From Gloeopeniophorella convolvens (lineage: Eukaryota > Basidiomycota > Agaricomycetes > Russulales), in the NCBI GenBank assembly GCA_022496205.1, contig WTXD01000027.1:124001-188000 (forward strand): a stretch of DNA of 64,000 bases, given 5' to 3'. The notes under the pieces are model-generated. The model was not told the DNA's origin and ran no database searches. It saw nothing but the letters and a program-made list of their open reading frames with translations. Within the stretch, counting starts at the first letter, position 1. Every line of letters begins with the position of its first letter. Position numbers and translations under genes: made by a program. Of this stretch, positions 1 to 11,502 are shown in pieces.

Positions 1-560
1 AACATCAGGAAAGAGGGAGGTCATTTCGTCCCGTTGACGTGTACAGCTGGAACGATGGAGGAAAGGAAAGCGTGGGGGGCGACTGGCTGTGAGGTGAAGG
101 AGATGGGTTGGTAAGGTCGGAAGTGAGGAGGTAATGGGGAGAAAGAGCGCCCTTGAATACTCGCCCGGAGTGTCACTGTGGTCTGCGTCCGTGAAGTTAA
201 ACGCACTCGGAAAGTGGAAAACGTTGTCAAGGCGGGAAACTCGTTCTCGCGGCACAGACACACCCGCGAATCTGTGGTGATGTATGGGGCTGATAGCAGT
301 TCGAGGGGAGCTTCTCGGTGGCGTCACATTCTAACGGAGGTACATGCTTGCCATCGTCGGCGGAGTGAAGAGACTCGGTCACCAGTCTACTAAGAATTGT
401 TTGTGTGTGCGGCGAGCGCCACGGTACCGCGGTCTCGCGTCTTTCAAGGGGTCGTCAGACACGCCAACTTCGACCGAAACAGGCCACCACGCTCATTCTC
501 ACATGCTCGTCTCGTCGCTACCGAACAATGCTGTGCATACGACTCGACCTAGTAACCTAG
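1..560. other. No recognisable gene at left edge
   Basis: Only short open frames without family resemblance are seen here. The stretch lies downstream of the minus-strand gene ending at 561 and may hold its 3' untranslated region. Confidence 0.4.
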
Positions 561-1625
561 TTATACCCTCTTCCTCAACGTTATCTTCCACTTCACCAAC
601 AACCCCGCCTTTAACAGCGCACCCTCCCACATCCCACGCAAGCATTCCTCGCGCCACCCGACGAGGCTGTTTCGGGCGAGAAACGCGGAGCGAACACCCG
701 GGTCGGCGTAGACCGTCCTTGCAGCGTCGAATAAGATCTCTGCATACCACGCGGAGATTTCTTCGACATCGAGGAGAGCAAGGCTGTCACTATGAGCGGA
801 AATTAAAGCCACCACTGCTGAGAGAGAGCTCGTGAATGGCAGGGTTGTCCTCGGGGGCCGGAAGGGTAACGCCGCAATGACAAAGCGCGGGTCGAATACT
901 GAGATATCTGACGCCTTTGTTGTGAGCAGAAGAGAAGCGACGTTATCGCCTCGGATGCCCATTATGAGCTGGCGGATAAAGCCTCCCAGGGCTTTTGGAG
1001 GGACAAAGTCGAGATCGACGGCTTCAAACTCTTTAGCATCTGTAGATGTGTATGTACCTCAACGCAAGGTATTAGGGCGCATATAGCTACCTGGTAAGAC
1101 CACTGGCTGGTAAACATGTCAGTGGTCGAATGACGGTGACATTGTGCAGCTTACTCGTAGTCTGGCCAACTTGAGCAGCAGCAGGGACTGAAGCCTATGG
1201 ACGTAACTGACATGGAGATGGATGCGCCAGCCATCAACAAGTAAACCAGAATCGAACAGCTTTGGAAGGTCTCGAGCAGGGTCCCGGATTTCAATATCCC
1301 CAGAAGCTATGCTCCGCACGAGGGCATCGAAGGATAGCCAGATGGTCTTGGTAGGCGAGACCTGGGCGCGAGTAACCATGCTACGCGATAATATGGGCCA
1401 GCGAGACGTCGTAGGTATCATGAAGATGCTAAGAGCTGGAAGCGCCTGTGCGACTCTACGAGCAGAGGCCGGGTCGAGCAGCAAGAGAATCGCCTCTGCA
1501 ACGACGATTGAGAAACACAGAGGTGGCAGCAGGGCAGACGAGGAGAAGACGGTAAAGGCAAGTAGGTAGACTAGCCATCGCCATCGCTTCCGTCCTATGG
1601 GGAGGGTGTCAAAGAAAGAAATCAT
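561..1625 (-). CDS. Conserved fungal membrane-anchored protein, unknown function
   Basis: I do not recognise a named family. The first exon opens at the ATG at 1625 (MISFFDTLPIG...) and contains two hydrophobic stretches within about the first 70 residues (LVYLLAFTVF and IVVAEAILLLLDP), suggesting an N-terminal membrane anchor. It continues to a motif DGWRIHLHV near 1210. After an intron, coding resumes with EFEAVDLDFVPPK near 1000 and runs to a natural stop at 561, after a Trp/Lys-rich tail (VKWKITLRKRV). The two parts read as one soluble domain behind the anchor. The intron ends between about 1045 and 1210 are not fixed to the base. The start could lie further upstream, since the frame stays open to 1691, but this ATG sits just before the hydrophobic segments. 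Confidence 0.6.
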
Positions 1626-1760
1626 GCTTGAGGAGAATAGATCCGAGGTGAGGAAGTTGTTTTGAGAGAGAGAAGGTCGGTAATTTCGCAAGCCCCCGCA
1701 TGACGGGAATCCGCGGAGATTGAGCGGCTCATGCTTTTACGGCATATGGTGTTCCCCAGC

Positions 1761-1861
1761 GGGCGGATGGCACAGTGGTAGCGCGCTTGCTTCGCAAGTT
1801 CCTGATGATCAATCATGAGCTCCGTTGCATGAGGTCGTGGGTTCAAACCCCACTTCGTCCA
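1761..1861 (+). tRNA. tRNA-Ala (anticodon CGC) with intron
   Basis: The 5' acceptor strand 1761-1767 pairs over 7 bp with 1854-1860 (one or two G-U pairs), and the discriminator is A1861. The T stem GTGGG/CCCAC (1837-1841, 1849-1853) encloses the loop TTCAAAC. The D arm is at 1770-1784. The anticodon CGC is at 1793-1795 in loop TTCGCA. A 29-nt intron at 1797-1825 falls at the canonical eukaryotic position, one base 3' of the anticodon. The anticodon stem has one T-T mismatch after splicing. A T run follows the gene (1863-1868), consistent with Pol III termination. Confidence 0.82.
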
Positions 1862-2052
1862 CTTTTTTGCACATCTAACATTCCGCACTCGCAACGTATC
1901 AATTGCTAACAGTGCGCACCTGTTCCCTTTTTCTATGGTGCACGTATGTCTTATGAGCCCCGGGCCCATCTAACCGGCGCGGAGGAGTTGGATGGTGCCA
2001 GGAATGAGGCTGAGATCTAGTACAGCCGATTCCATTGTGTTAAGCCCCAGGC

Positions 2053-4548
2053 CTACACACCGAAAGCCTCCTTCTCTTTCTGCGCTCTCGGCGCCTCTGA
2101 TACCTCCACATCAGTCTTCTCCTCATCGCGCCGTGCGTTCAACCGCGCAACCACCGCCTCTGCCTCGCGCGCATACCGCGAGCGCGCGCGCAACTTCCCG
2201 CCATACCGGATGAAGATCAACGGAATCGGGATTAACCCCAGCGACAGGAAGCCGAACAGCGACACTGGCCGACCGTCAGTCTCCACGGATGGCGTAGAGG
2301 ATCGAGTTTCCACGTACACCCCCACTTCGTGCCCAGCGCGTCAAGCAGACGATGCGTCGCGACGGGGAACGCGGCTGCGATGATCGAGCGGATGCACGTG
2401 TTGGCTGCGGACGAGCTCGCAGAGTAGATCTTGTAAATCAATGTGACGCTGGGAAAGCTGGTGAGCGGAATTTTGTGACGTAGAAAAGAGATCACGCACT
2501 ATGCAATGAAGCACATGAAAATAGCCAACATGGAGTAACCAAACAGGACGCCCGCCAGCGCGGGCGCGATCCAGTGCGTCTCGCGTCCGCTCGTCCTGGG
2601 GTCTCAATAAGCAGAGGTGGTCGTTGGTAGGGGTATGCCTCACCATCCGAACCAGAACAGTGATATGGGTATGCCAATGCTGATGGTAGGACCCGATGAC
2701 GTGTTATTTAGAGCCTGCAAGAGCGACGCAGCAGCAACGTACCATGCAGTAAGCACGAGCTTCAAGCGAAGCTCTGGCGGAGCGAGTTCAGTTCCCTCAG
2801 GAACGATCCAGGGAAGAGGCATCCGCGCGAACAACCGCGTGAGGTACTGATACGGGCCGGCGATCAAGAACATCCCAAGGATGATGGGGAGAAACATCAG
2901 TCCGCAGAGGCGGAACGGAATGTTGTGCTATACCCATGTCAGGTGGCTCACTCGGACGCGTCAAGATGAGAACAGACCTGCGTGATGAACACCACCGGAT
3001 ATACCTCGAAGAAAAAGCTTCACATTGTGGTCAGAGAGAAGCATGCTCCGGCGTGCGCGAAGACGCACTAAATGATCCCATATGCAAGTGATATCCAGAG
3101 TGCGGCTCCCAGGACTATCGGCTCGTGCATGAGCATCTCTGCCTCATGTCAGTCTCTGCAGACATCCTCGCTTAGCGATTGACTCACTGGCGGGACGCAG
3201 CGCGTAATTCTGGATGATGTATTCGCGCGTCACAGGCTCGAGCTCCTCGTGCGTGCGTATGTTGACGCGGCCTTCCGCACGCAAAGCACGTGCTCGCTTC
3301 TTGAGGATGGTGGGCCCGTGAGTCTCCTTGAGTGCGAATACAAGTGGCCAGCACACGATGCTAAGAAAGAAGTGCACTCGAACGACCCAGAGCCTAGGAG
3401 GATTGAGCACAACAACTGGCCAGAGTAAGAATGACGTACCCGCGCCAACCTGCCGCCGCTATAAAGAAGCCAACCAGAGAGCCAATGCAGGGTCCTGATA
3501 GCGGGCAAAAAGATCTGGGTTTGCCAAGATAAGAGCTCTGGATGTCAAACTTCAGCGAGGTACGTACACCCATGCTAGCGCTGGTGTGGGCTTGGTTAGG
3601 GACGATGACAGGTAAGACGAAGTAGCGGGCACACCTTGGCTCTGAGCCTGCGGGTCATTGTGGAACATGCTTCAGCGCCGCGTCAGCCGACGCGCCTGAC
3701 CAACGCGACGGAAGAGCCTACTCGGAAACAACACTGGAAGCGCTTCTGGGGTCTGAGTCTTGCCTAGATACCTGTATGATAGGCACTCACTTGTTCAAGG
3801 CGCATGCAGCGAAACATCCAGTAAAGAAGCGGACTAGCATGTCATTTGAAGGTGGTGTTATCGCGAGCCGGGATGTAAGCGCTGACTCGCTCTACTCACA
3901 TAAGAGTATGACAATGATATTGTCTACAAATGCGGAAGGTGCGGTGGATACTGCAATGTGTTTCGCATCGCCGTCAGTGTAGGGGAATGGGTCAATGCCA
4001 GCCTTAACGTACCGATCATAAGGGGCCAAGCAATCATGTATGACAACCTCCGACCGCGCAATTCTGAAAATGGGCCTGGCCAGGTAATCTTCAGCATATC
4101 GGAGACAAGTCTCTCAGGTAGACTTACCCCCTGTGTAATACCTTAGCTTCGTCTACGAGCAAAGCGGCAAATATACACACATATAAGTGGACCCATTGCG
4201 AAACCAAGTACGTATAGACTCAGTCCCGAGCTTGCAGCTTCGATGTTAATGTGGTATTTTTGCATGAGGTGTTGCTGTCCGGGAGCCTGTAGCGCATCTC
4301 ACCATGGCGTTCATCTGCAAGCGCATAAGGACTCACATAAGCCGATGACCCGAACACACTGGCAGCCCATCCTCAGTCAAAGAACGGAAGAATTCCTGTG
4401 AAACTCACGATGTGAACGACAGTATGCATATGTTGACAACAATAGCATATTTCTTGAGCTTGGGCCAGTTCACCGGGTCTTCTGGGTCACCAACGCCAAA
4501 CGTAATGAGTTCAACGTCGCTGTCGTTCGCCTCGTGGGGATGTCCCAT
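2053..4548 (-). CDS. MFS multidrug/polyamine-type transporter (DHA1-like)
   Basis: This is a plasma-membrane H+ antiporter-type major facilitator split by many short introns. The N-terminal exon has the family signature DPEDPVNWPKLKKYAIV just before TM1. Next come a PFSELRGRRLSY segment (~4060), MLVRFFTGCFAA (~3850), and the central loop with ALKETHGPTILKKRARAL (~3340). The C-terminal half can be joined in frame across four clear GT-AG introns: PEGTELAPPELRLKLVLT, then ISLFWFGWTSGRETHWIAP, then FMCFIAYVTLIYKIYSASS, then LGTKWVSLFGFLS, ending RYGGKLRARSRYA and a charged tail. No disabling mutation is seen in the joined parts, although splice sites between 3430 and 4330 are not all resolved. 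The start at 4548 (MGHPHEANDSD) is chosen because acidic and Asn-rich residues precede the signature; an ATG at 4671 is possible. Substrate cannot be told. Confidence 0.8.
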
Positions 4549-5661
4549 CAGATACGAGAGTTGAGCGGAATAAGGTCCTCCAGGTACTCGGAATGGCTGC
4601 TGACGGGTCCCTAGTGGTTGGGTGGGGTTCCCGTGATGTCCCCTGCGAGGAGAAATCAGGAAAGTCTCCATAAGCTTAGTTATAACAACGGCCACATACG
4701 ATCGTGCCGCAGGTCTTCATGCTCTCGGCACGCCAGGAGAGACAGCATGACCTGACAGGATAGAGGTCAGATAGCGGTGGCGTCGATACGGGAGAACGGG
4801 AAACAATGTGGACCGGTTCCCAACGCTGCAAGTAAGCTGCCTTCGGGCTCGGGCTTGGTGCCCGAGGCCGAACATACGGGTGACACGTGAACATGTGATA
4901 TTTATTCAAGGGCACTTGCAAGATCCCGGGTGAACAGATATTGGAGTATCAGGGACCAGGTTCTCGAGGGTCAGAGAGCAGGTTAGGCTGTGTTCGGCTC
5001 CTGCCAGAGGTGGTGTCAGGGCAGTGGCCAGCGTGGAAGCGGGCCTACACCATAGGAGGCAGGCCACGCGCAGGATGAACTGCGTCAGGTAAATTTCCGT
5101 TTAAGGCAGATAGTGCGATCGTGTGCAGTGGGTCCAACGGGGGTGCCATTTGCGCGCCAAATGTGCCATGGGAGCACTCCGGGCACTGAGTCACTGACGA
5201 GGACGGGCTGGGACGGGTGCCATGCTGAGCGAGCAAGAGAAGGCCACTGGGAAGAGCCCGTATTACGTAGCTCAGAAGCACGGCTACCGGCGGGCCGCTG
5301 CTCGGCAGCCGCCGTCTTGCGTCCTCACTTGTGCGGCGAAGCTTTCCACGAACTTTGGCCATGATTGTACCATCTTGGCCTCTATACATGCGAAACTTCC
5401 TACGGTACACCCCAACATACATCGTGACCTACACGTGCGCGAATAACGACACCTATTTCGATCTGCCTATGAACGTTTGAACCATCAAGCCCAGGTCGCG
5501 AGCTCGACTCGGTCCATACTGTGACTGGCAGACCCGGTGTGCACTGGGCAGACATCTTGAAGCAAAGCCCACCATAGTTGTCACTACGTTTGTATAGCAG
5601 ACCCATTCACAGTATCCCATGCTCACAAATAACCCTCAGGCCTTCGAAACACCAATTCCCT
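4549..5661. other. Intergenic region between MFS gene and BTB array
   Basis: No protein family is seen on either strand. The interval contains the 5' flank of the minus-strand transporter and the upstream region of the first BTB gene, so it should carry both promoters. I see no repeat structure. Confidence 0.4.
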
Positions 5662-7718
5662 ATGGGAGACTCGAACCCCCCCGAAACCGTTGCATCGCCC
5701 GAGGGTCCGACTGATTTCGGTTCTCCATTCGACTATCCAGACGCCGATGTCGTCTTGCGCTCCGTCGACCAGGTGGACTTTCGCGTCTACAAGCTTTATC
5801 TGGTCACTGCATCTCCAGTTCTCAAAAGGATGCTAGAGGAACGCACCGATGGATTCAACGCAACGGCGCCCCACTCGACAAGCAGCACTGATCACACCAC
5901 CGTACTCCCGCTATCTGAAGACAAGGCTGTTCTTAGTGCGCTCCTCACACTTGCGTTCCCAGTCCCTTCTTTCGTTCCTCGGACCTATGAGGAACTTGTA
6001 TCTGTCATGGTCGCCGCACACAAATACAAGCTACAAGCCGCGGTGTCGACCCTCCGACTTATTCTTTCCGAGCACGCATCTGCCTTGATCAAACCTGACG
6101 ATGCTTTCCGTTTGTTCTGCTTCGCTCGGCAAAAAGGCCTCGTCGGGGAGTCAGTTCCAGCTCTGCAGATGACCCTCGACACTTGCAAAAGCATAGACGC
6201 CATAGGGAAGAAACTCCGCTTTGCCACGGGCTCATGCCTCCACGAGACATGGAAGTACCAGGAGTTAGTAGAGCAAGAAGTCAATGCGGCTATCGTTCGG
6301 TCCCGCGCGAATGGGGAGATCAGCACAGCGTGGAACAATTGCAGCCACCTATGGTTCGATCTTTGCCTGAGGACTATGGTGATGGAGCGTCCTATCCTTG
6401 ATCATGGTCAATTTCACCGCACCCTGTTGGACCACGTCACTGCACGCGGCTGTCATGCATGTAGGGGCATGATATCTCAAGGGATACCGGCATCTCTTGC
6501 CCTGATGGAACGCATCAAGCGGGGAGCAGTGGCACGAGTCGGCATCTGATCTACTGTCCGTTAGTGTAGACGCTTACGCATGCTCTTTCAGTCCACGGCC
6601 CGCTGGCTGCAGTTCATTCAACAGAGCAACTTCTCGCCCCCTGTGTCTCGCACATATCACTCCGATTTTGGCGACCCCTTCCATCGATCAGACGCGGACA
6701 TCATACTACGATCATCCGACTCTTCCGACTTCCGCGTGCACCAAGCTGTCTTGGCCATCTCGTCTACCGTATTCGCGGATATGTTCGCCCTCTCGAAGCA
6801 TCATTCTTCGGCTGAGACTGGTCCAGACGAAGCACGAGACGGATTGCCTGTAATCTACGTTACGGAGAACAGTGCGATCCTCAACATCCTCCTCACGATG
6901 GTGTATCCTCTTCCCACCTCAATCCCGAAGTCATATGAGGATGTTCTGTCCGTTCTCGCTGCGGCGCAGAAATACCAAATGGACAGCACACTGGTCCTCA
7001 TCCGCAATCTGGTCCGGTCGGGTTACCTCCCAGGAATCCCTTCCAACGATGTGTTCACAGCATACGCTCTCGCGTACCGCCATAGGCTTGCAGATGAGGT
7101 CAAATCGGCTGCCTTACTCAGCATCGGGTCCACAATGACATTTCAGCGTCTCAGCAGCTCTCTACATGCGTTTGACGGTCCCTCCCTGCTTTCTCTTTCC
7201 GAATTTCACACCCGCTGCCACGAATCATTGATCACATGCCTCGCCTCAGCCATCAAACTCACGTCGCCATCTGCAATCACATTCTTGACCAGGCCTTCGG
7301 TTGCCTCGCGTTTCAGTTTTGGAGCATCCTTTCCAGTAACCCCCGGCCAATCAGGAAGCAAATGTCGTGATCTAGACCCTGAATTTCCGAAAGACACAAG
7401 GTCCATACCAAGTTGGTGGATAAAGGCCCTAAGAGAGTCCGCCGAAAACTTACGCGCTCTTTCTGGGTGTCCATCGATCCAATCTCTGAAAATATGCGCA
7501 TCGCTCGATTCTGCCCGCGCGGCTCACAACAAGGAGAGTTCATGCGGCAACTGGCAGTGCTCTGGAGAAACGGCGCTCACTTGCGGCGAGCTCTTTTGTA
7601 AGAATCTCGAGAGTGAAATGAAGGGTGCGCTCAATAAGGTGAGTCTTTGCATGCTCCCAGTGAGATCTCTGACACGTGAGAATGGTCGCTGTAGGTTGAA
7701 CTAGACATACCACGGTAG
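5662..7718 (+). CDS. Dual BTB/POZ-domain protein, array copy 1
   Basis: Three exons (5662-6537, 6592-7638, 7695-7718) give about 648 residues. The start MGDSNPP lies a short way before the first BTB core. Module A has the BTB opening YPDADVVLRSVDQVDFRVYK, a strand LPLSEDKAVLSALL and the helix pair YEELVSVMVAAHKYKL, followed by a helical tail with a CHAC motif near its end. Intron 1 (54 nt) leads to module B, which repeats the pattern: SDADIILRSSDSSDFRVHQ, LPVIYVTENSAILNILL and YEDVLSVLAAAQKYQM, then a tail with WQCSGE and CGELFC. The 24-base last exon encodes VELDIPR. BTB folds usually dimerise and can link substrates to Cul3 ubiquitin ligases; that role is an inference here. The donor of intron 1 (GTCGGC) is weak but matches the position in the paralogues. 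Confidence 0.82.
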
Positions 7719-8774
7719 AGCCGTGCGTGCCTCTAGCCGAGCGTGTTTTCCGACATCACACATCTTCCGGCTTCTGAGAATATGTTTCGTTGCATACGGG
7801 GACTTTCTCATCTTCGAGAAGCTTGTTTGTCTGGTTCGAATCCACTTGTACGATAATGCCTCCCTGATGCTGGGGTCCAGAATCAAACTTGAATGGTTCG
7901 TGCCGACGCAGTCAGCATCTAACGTGCTTTGTCGGAACTCAATAATGGTTCACTAGCGTGGTTGGTCTTGGCTGAGGAACAGATGGCACTCAGCACTGAT
8001 AGGTTTGGATTCGTCTGGCACATGTCCTGATGTCCCCGCGCGGCTATTGGAACTTGGCCGCGGCGCATGCCCATTGAACGCACATCTCGCGCCGCGACAC
8101 ATCCGCCGGCCGATACCGGCCGATAGTCACCGACCGTCCGAACAGGTCCGAACCGTGGCCCCGGCGACTTCAACGCGGTTCTGATTCGGTCACTGAAGTT
8201 CCCAGGCTGCCTCGTGGCAGGCTGTCAGCACCCTTCTCGAATCCGCCGTCATGCATGTGATGGTACACGTTTTCGATCTCCAGACTCGCATTCGGGTGCT
8301 CATAGAAAAGCTGCCTTACCCCGGGACGTGGTCGTCCGCCGCGCTTGCCCACTAAATCCGGCTCTGGACGGCGGGCGCATCCCAGTCAAATATCAAAACT
8401 CTTGGGATGTAGAGAATCTCGTTCAAGGTGTGTTGCTAAAGGAAGCCTGGTCGTGCTGGGGTTATCTCATAGAGTTCGGGGTATTGTAGCGACCGCGGCC
8501 GACAGTTAGCAGGACCTGGTGGTTCGGTTCTAGAGCTCTACTTGGAACCATCCCTTCATACAGGTCCGTCCCTGGGCACTGCTCTGATAAATGCATCCTC
8601 GCACCCGCGCTGGGCAGAGGGTATGTAAGCACCTGCGTGCACCGGACGCGGCGTCTTTGCCACTGCAAGGTATCCTCGGACCTCCCAGGTAAGTCACAAC
8701 CGCCGGGTGTCAACCTATATGCAATGCTGATAATATGTTGGCGCTGAACAGATTTCACACGCAAATCTCTCAAC
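7719..8774. other. Intergenic region, array copies 1-2
   Basis: About 1 kb with no recognisable gene. It contains short GC-rich palindromic words around 8097-8160 but no clear element. It presumably holds the promoter of copy 2. Confidence 0.35.
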
Positions 8775-10835
8775 ATGATCACTCCAGCCGATGAGCAGCA
8801 AGGATCCATTGAGGGTCCCACCGAGCATCGAACAGATCCCAGCTTTCCGTTTGGTTACCTTGACGCTGACGTGGTCTTACGCTCCGCCGACAGTGTGGAC
8901 TTCCACGTCTACAGCTTCCATCTCATGAAGGCGTCCCTGGTATTCAAGGAGATGCTGAATAGCCCGTCTGCAAGGGGCGATACAGCACCGCACGGCACAC
9001 GCGAAGGATACTCTAACTCCCACGTCACTGTCATCTCACTCCGCGAAGATCAGGTTGTCTTATCGGATCTCCTTACTCTCATCTTTCCTGTACCTGTGTT
9101 TATCCCGGAAACATATGAAGAAATCGTATCGGTGTTAGTCGCCGCACACAAGTACAAATTGGAGGCAGCCATCTCAATACTTCGACTCATCTTGGTAGAG
9201 CATGCGCGCGCCTTGATAGCCCCCGAAGATGTTTTCCGTGCGTTTTGTCTCGCCAGGCAAAGTGGGCTAGTCCACGAGTCACTCCATGCTCTTAGATCGA
9301 CTACCAAAACCTGGAGAACGATTGAAGCCCTGGGAGATAGACTCCTCTTCGCAACAGGCACTTCCCTCGATGAGCTATGGCGACATCAACAGCAAGTAGA
9401 GAACAACCTCGAATCTGCCATCGCCTCATTCCGCGCACTGGGAATTGCGCAGACGCCATGGAAGAACTGCACGGATCGTTCATGGCTCGATTCGTTCTTC
9501 ACTACCATCCATACTGAGCGCCCATTTCTCAACCCGGCTCGATTTCACCGTGCCCTTCGAATCCATATCACGTCTTCAACTTGTGAATCATGCAGCGGCC
9601 TGAGCATACAGGATATGCAGTCGTTTTGGGAACAATTGGAAGGGGTTGTTGAAGCGGGCATTCGGGCTGTGAGTGTCCTCTCCGACACGACACGGATAGA
9701 CTCATGACGTGTCATCGACTATCAGGCAGAAGGTTCATTTCTATCGGGCCTAGAACACGGCACTTCTCAAGAGTCTTCCCAAGCATCCGCCATCGACCTT
9801 CCAAACGACTTTGGTCCACCCTTTGACCGTTCTGATGCAAGTGTTGTCCTCAGGTCATCGGATGGATGCAGCTTCCGCGTTCACAAGAGCACCCTGGCTA
9901 TGGCTTCCCCGTTCTTTGCAGACATGTTCTCCCTGCCTCCGCCTCCCCAGAACTCGCCGCAAGATGGTGATGATTTTCTCGGCGGGCTCCCTGTTGTTTG
10001 CGTCGAGGAAACCAAGACTATCCTCAATATCCTCCTCACAATGGTCTATCCCGTTCCTGTGGCACAGCCGGCATCCTACGCAGAAGTCCTGAGCGTCCTC
10101 TCCGCAGCCCAGAAATACATGATGGAGACCACCATGGTCGTCATCCGGAGCATGGTCGACGCCGGACACCTTCCGAGGATGCCATCGGGTGATCAGGCGT
10201 ACTTGTCATACGCTCTTGCAAGCCGCTATCGGCTAGTCGAAGAGACGAAGGCAGCTGCCCGGCTCACTATAGGCCTCCCACTATCTTTTGGATCCCTCAG
10301 TGACATCCTTCACGCATTCGACGGCGCTTCTCTACACGCTCTCTTTCAGTACCATACCCTCTCCTGCGATGCGGTGCTCTCTTGTCTCCTCGCCGCCGCG
10401 GACTGCACTTCGCCATCCGCAATTGTGTTCGCAAGTCCACCGGCGGGGTTTAATGGCTATTGGAAAGGTTGCTGGGACGTCCATTCCGAACTATCGAAGG
10501 ACGACAAAGTTGTAGCAAATTGGTGGGTCGACTTCTTCAAACAAACAGCAGAACGCACGCGCGCCAATCGAGGCTGTCCGCCCATCCAGTACCAGAAGCT
10601 GCAGCAAGGCTTTTTCGCCGCCCGCGAGGAGCATAAGCGAACCCAGGATTGTAAAAGCTTGCAGTGCTCTGGAGAATTCTCTCGCGTATACGGGGAGATG
10701 TTCTGCAAGGGGCTTTTTTTCAGTGAGCTCAAAGCTGCGACTCAAAAGGTACGTCGTCGTCTCTATCCTTCGGCTGGATTGAAGCCAATACTGACCACTG
10801 CACTACCACAGGTGGAGCTAGAACTGCCATGGTAA
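8775..10835 (+). CDS. Dual BTB/POZ-domain protein, array copy 2
   Basis: Three exons (8775-9668, 9726-10748, 10812-10835) encode about 646 residues from ATG MITPADEQQ. Module A: LDADVVLRSADSVDFHVYS, VISLREDQVVLSDLL, YEEIVSVLVAAHKYKL, then a tail with WKNC and a CESC motif. Module B follows the 57-nt intron: NDFGPPFDRSDASVVLRS, FRVHKSTLAMASPFFADMF, LPVVCVEETKTILNILL, YAEVLSVLSAAQKYMM, then LQCSGE and GEMFC. The last intron (63 nt, GTACGT...ACAG) is a multiple of three without stops, so retention would lengthen the protein rather than truncate it. The final exon encodes VELELPW. This is the best preserved member of the four and serves as the reference for intron placement. A role as a BTB adaptor is inferred from the fold only. 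Confidence 0.85.
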
Positions 10836-11502
10836 TGCTTCGATGTTCCACAGTACTTCCTCACGAATGAATCCCGTTGTCTCGTTTGCATCGCCTTTAC
10901 GAATTTCTGGTAAACTCGACGCAGAGCGAAGTAACGTAAGATGCTTGATCGCCGGCCCTAGCTTATGGCTGTCTGTGCAACGTTAGCTGTGGTTCTGCCG
11001 CGCTCTTCCGCGCTTTTACCACAGGCCGCCGGTCGGTGACACGCATGGCGGGCGATTTCGCTCGATTCCACCCATCGTGCGCGGGCTGATGGACGTGAAA
11101 CTGAGTCTGTATCCCATCGTTCCTTCGCGTCTTGCTGTGTCGCCCGCCACCTTTTGTTTCGGCTGCCACCTCGCGGGAATCCCCGGCTGTTCTTGTTTTT
11201 GGCTGACAACATCAACTTCCGCTTGAGACCAACATAATGAAGCCGGAGTTCCGTGGTGTGGGTGTCTCTGTGTGTCTGTCTGTACACAGTTGTTTATTTG
11301 GCGCGTTGTTACCTGTGTCAGCCTCCGCACCTCACATCCCTTATAACAACTCTCATTCGCTCCGACAGGCTCATCTTGCACACACACAGTTGCGAGCTAC
11401 TTGACCAAGGAATTTGTTTCGGTATGTTACCTTGACAAACCAACTAACTGAGCGCCGTATTGACTTGTCCTTCAGCCCCTATCTTCACTTCAAACATCTC
11501 CC
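10836..11502. other. Intergenic region, array copies 2-3
   Basis: No gene recognised. It likely holds the 3' end of copy 2 and the promoter of copy 3. Confidence 0.35.
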
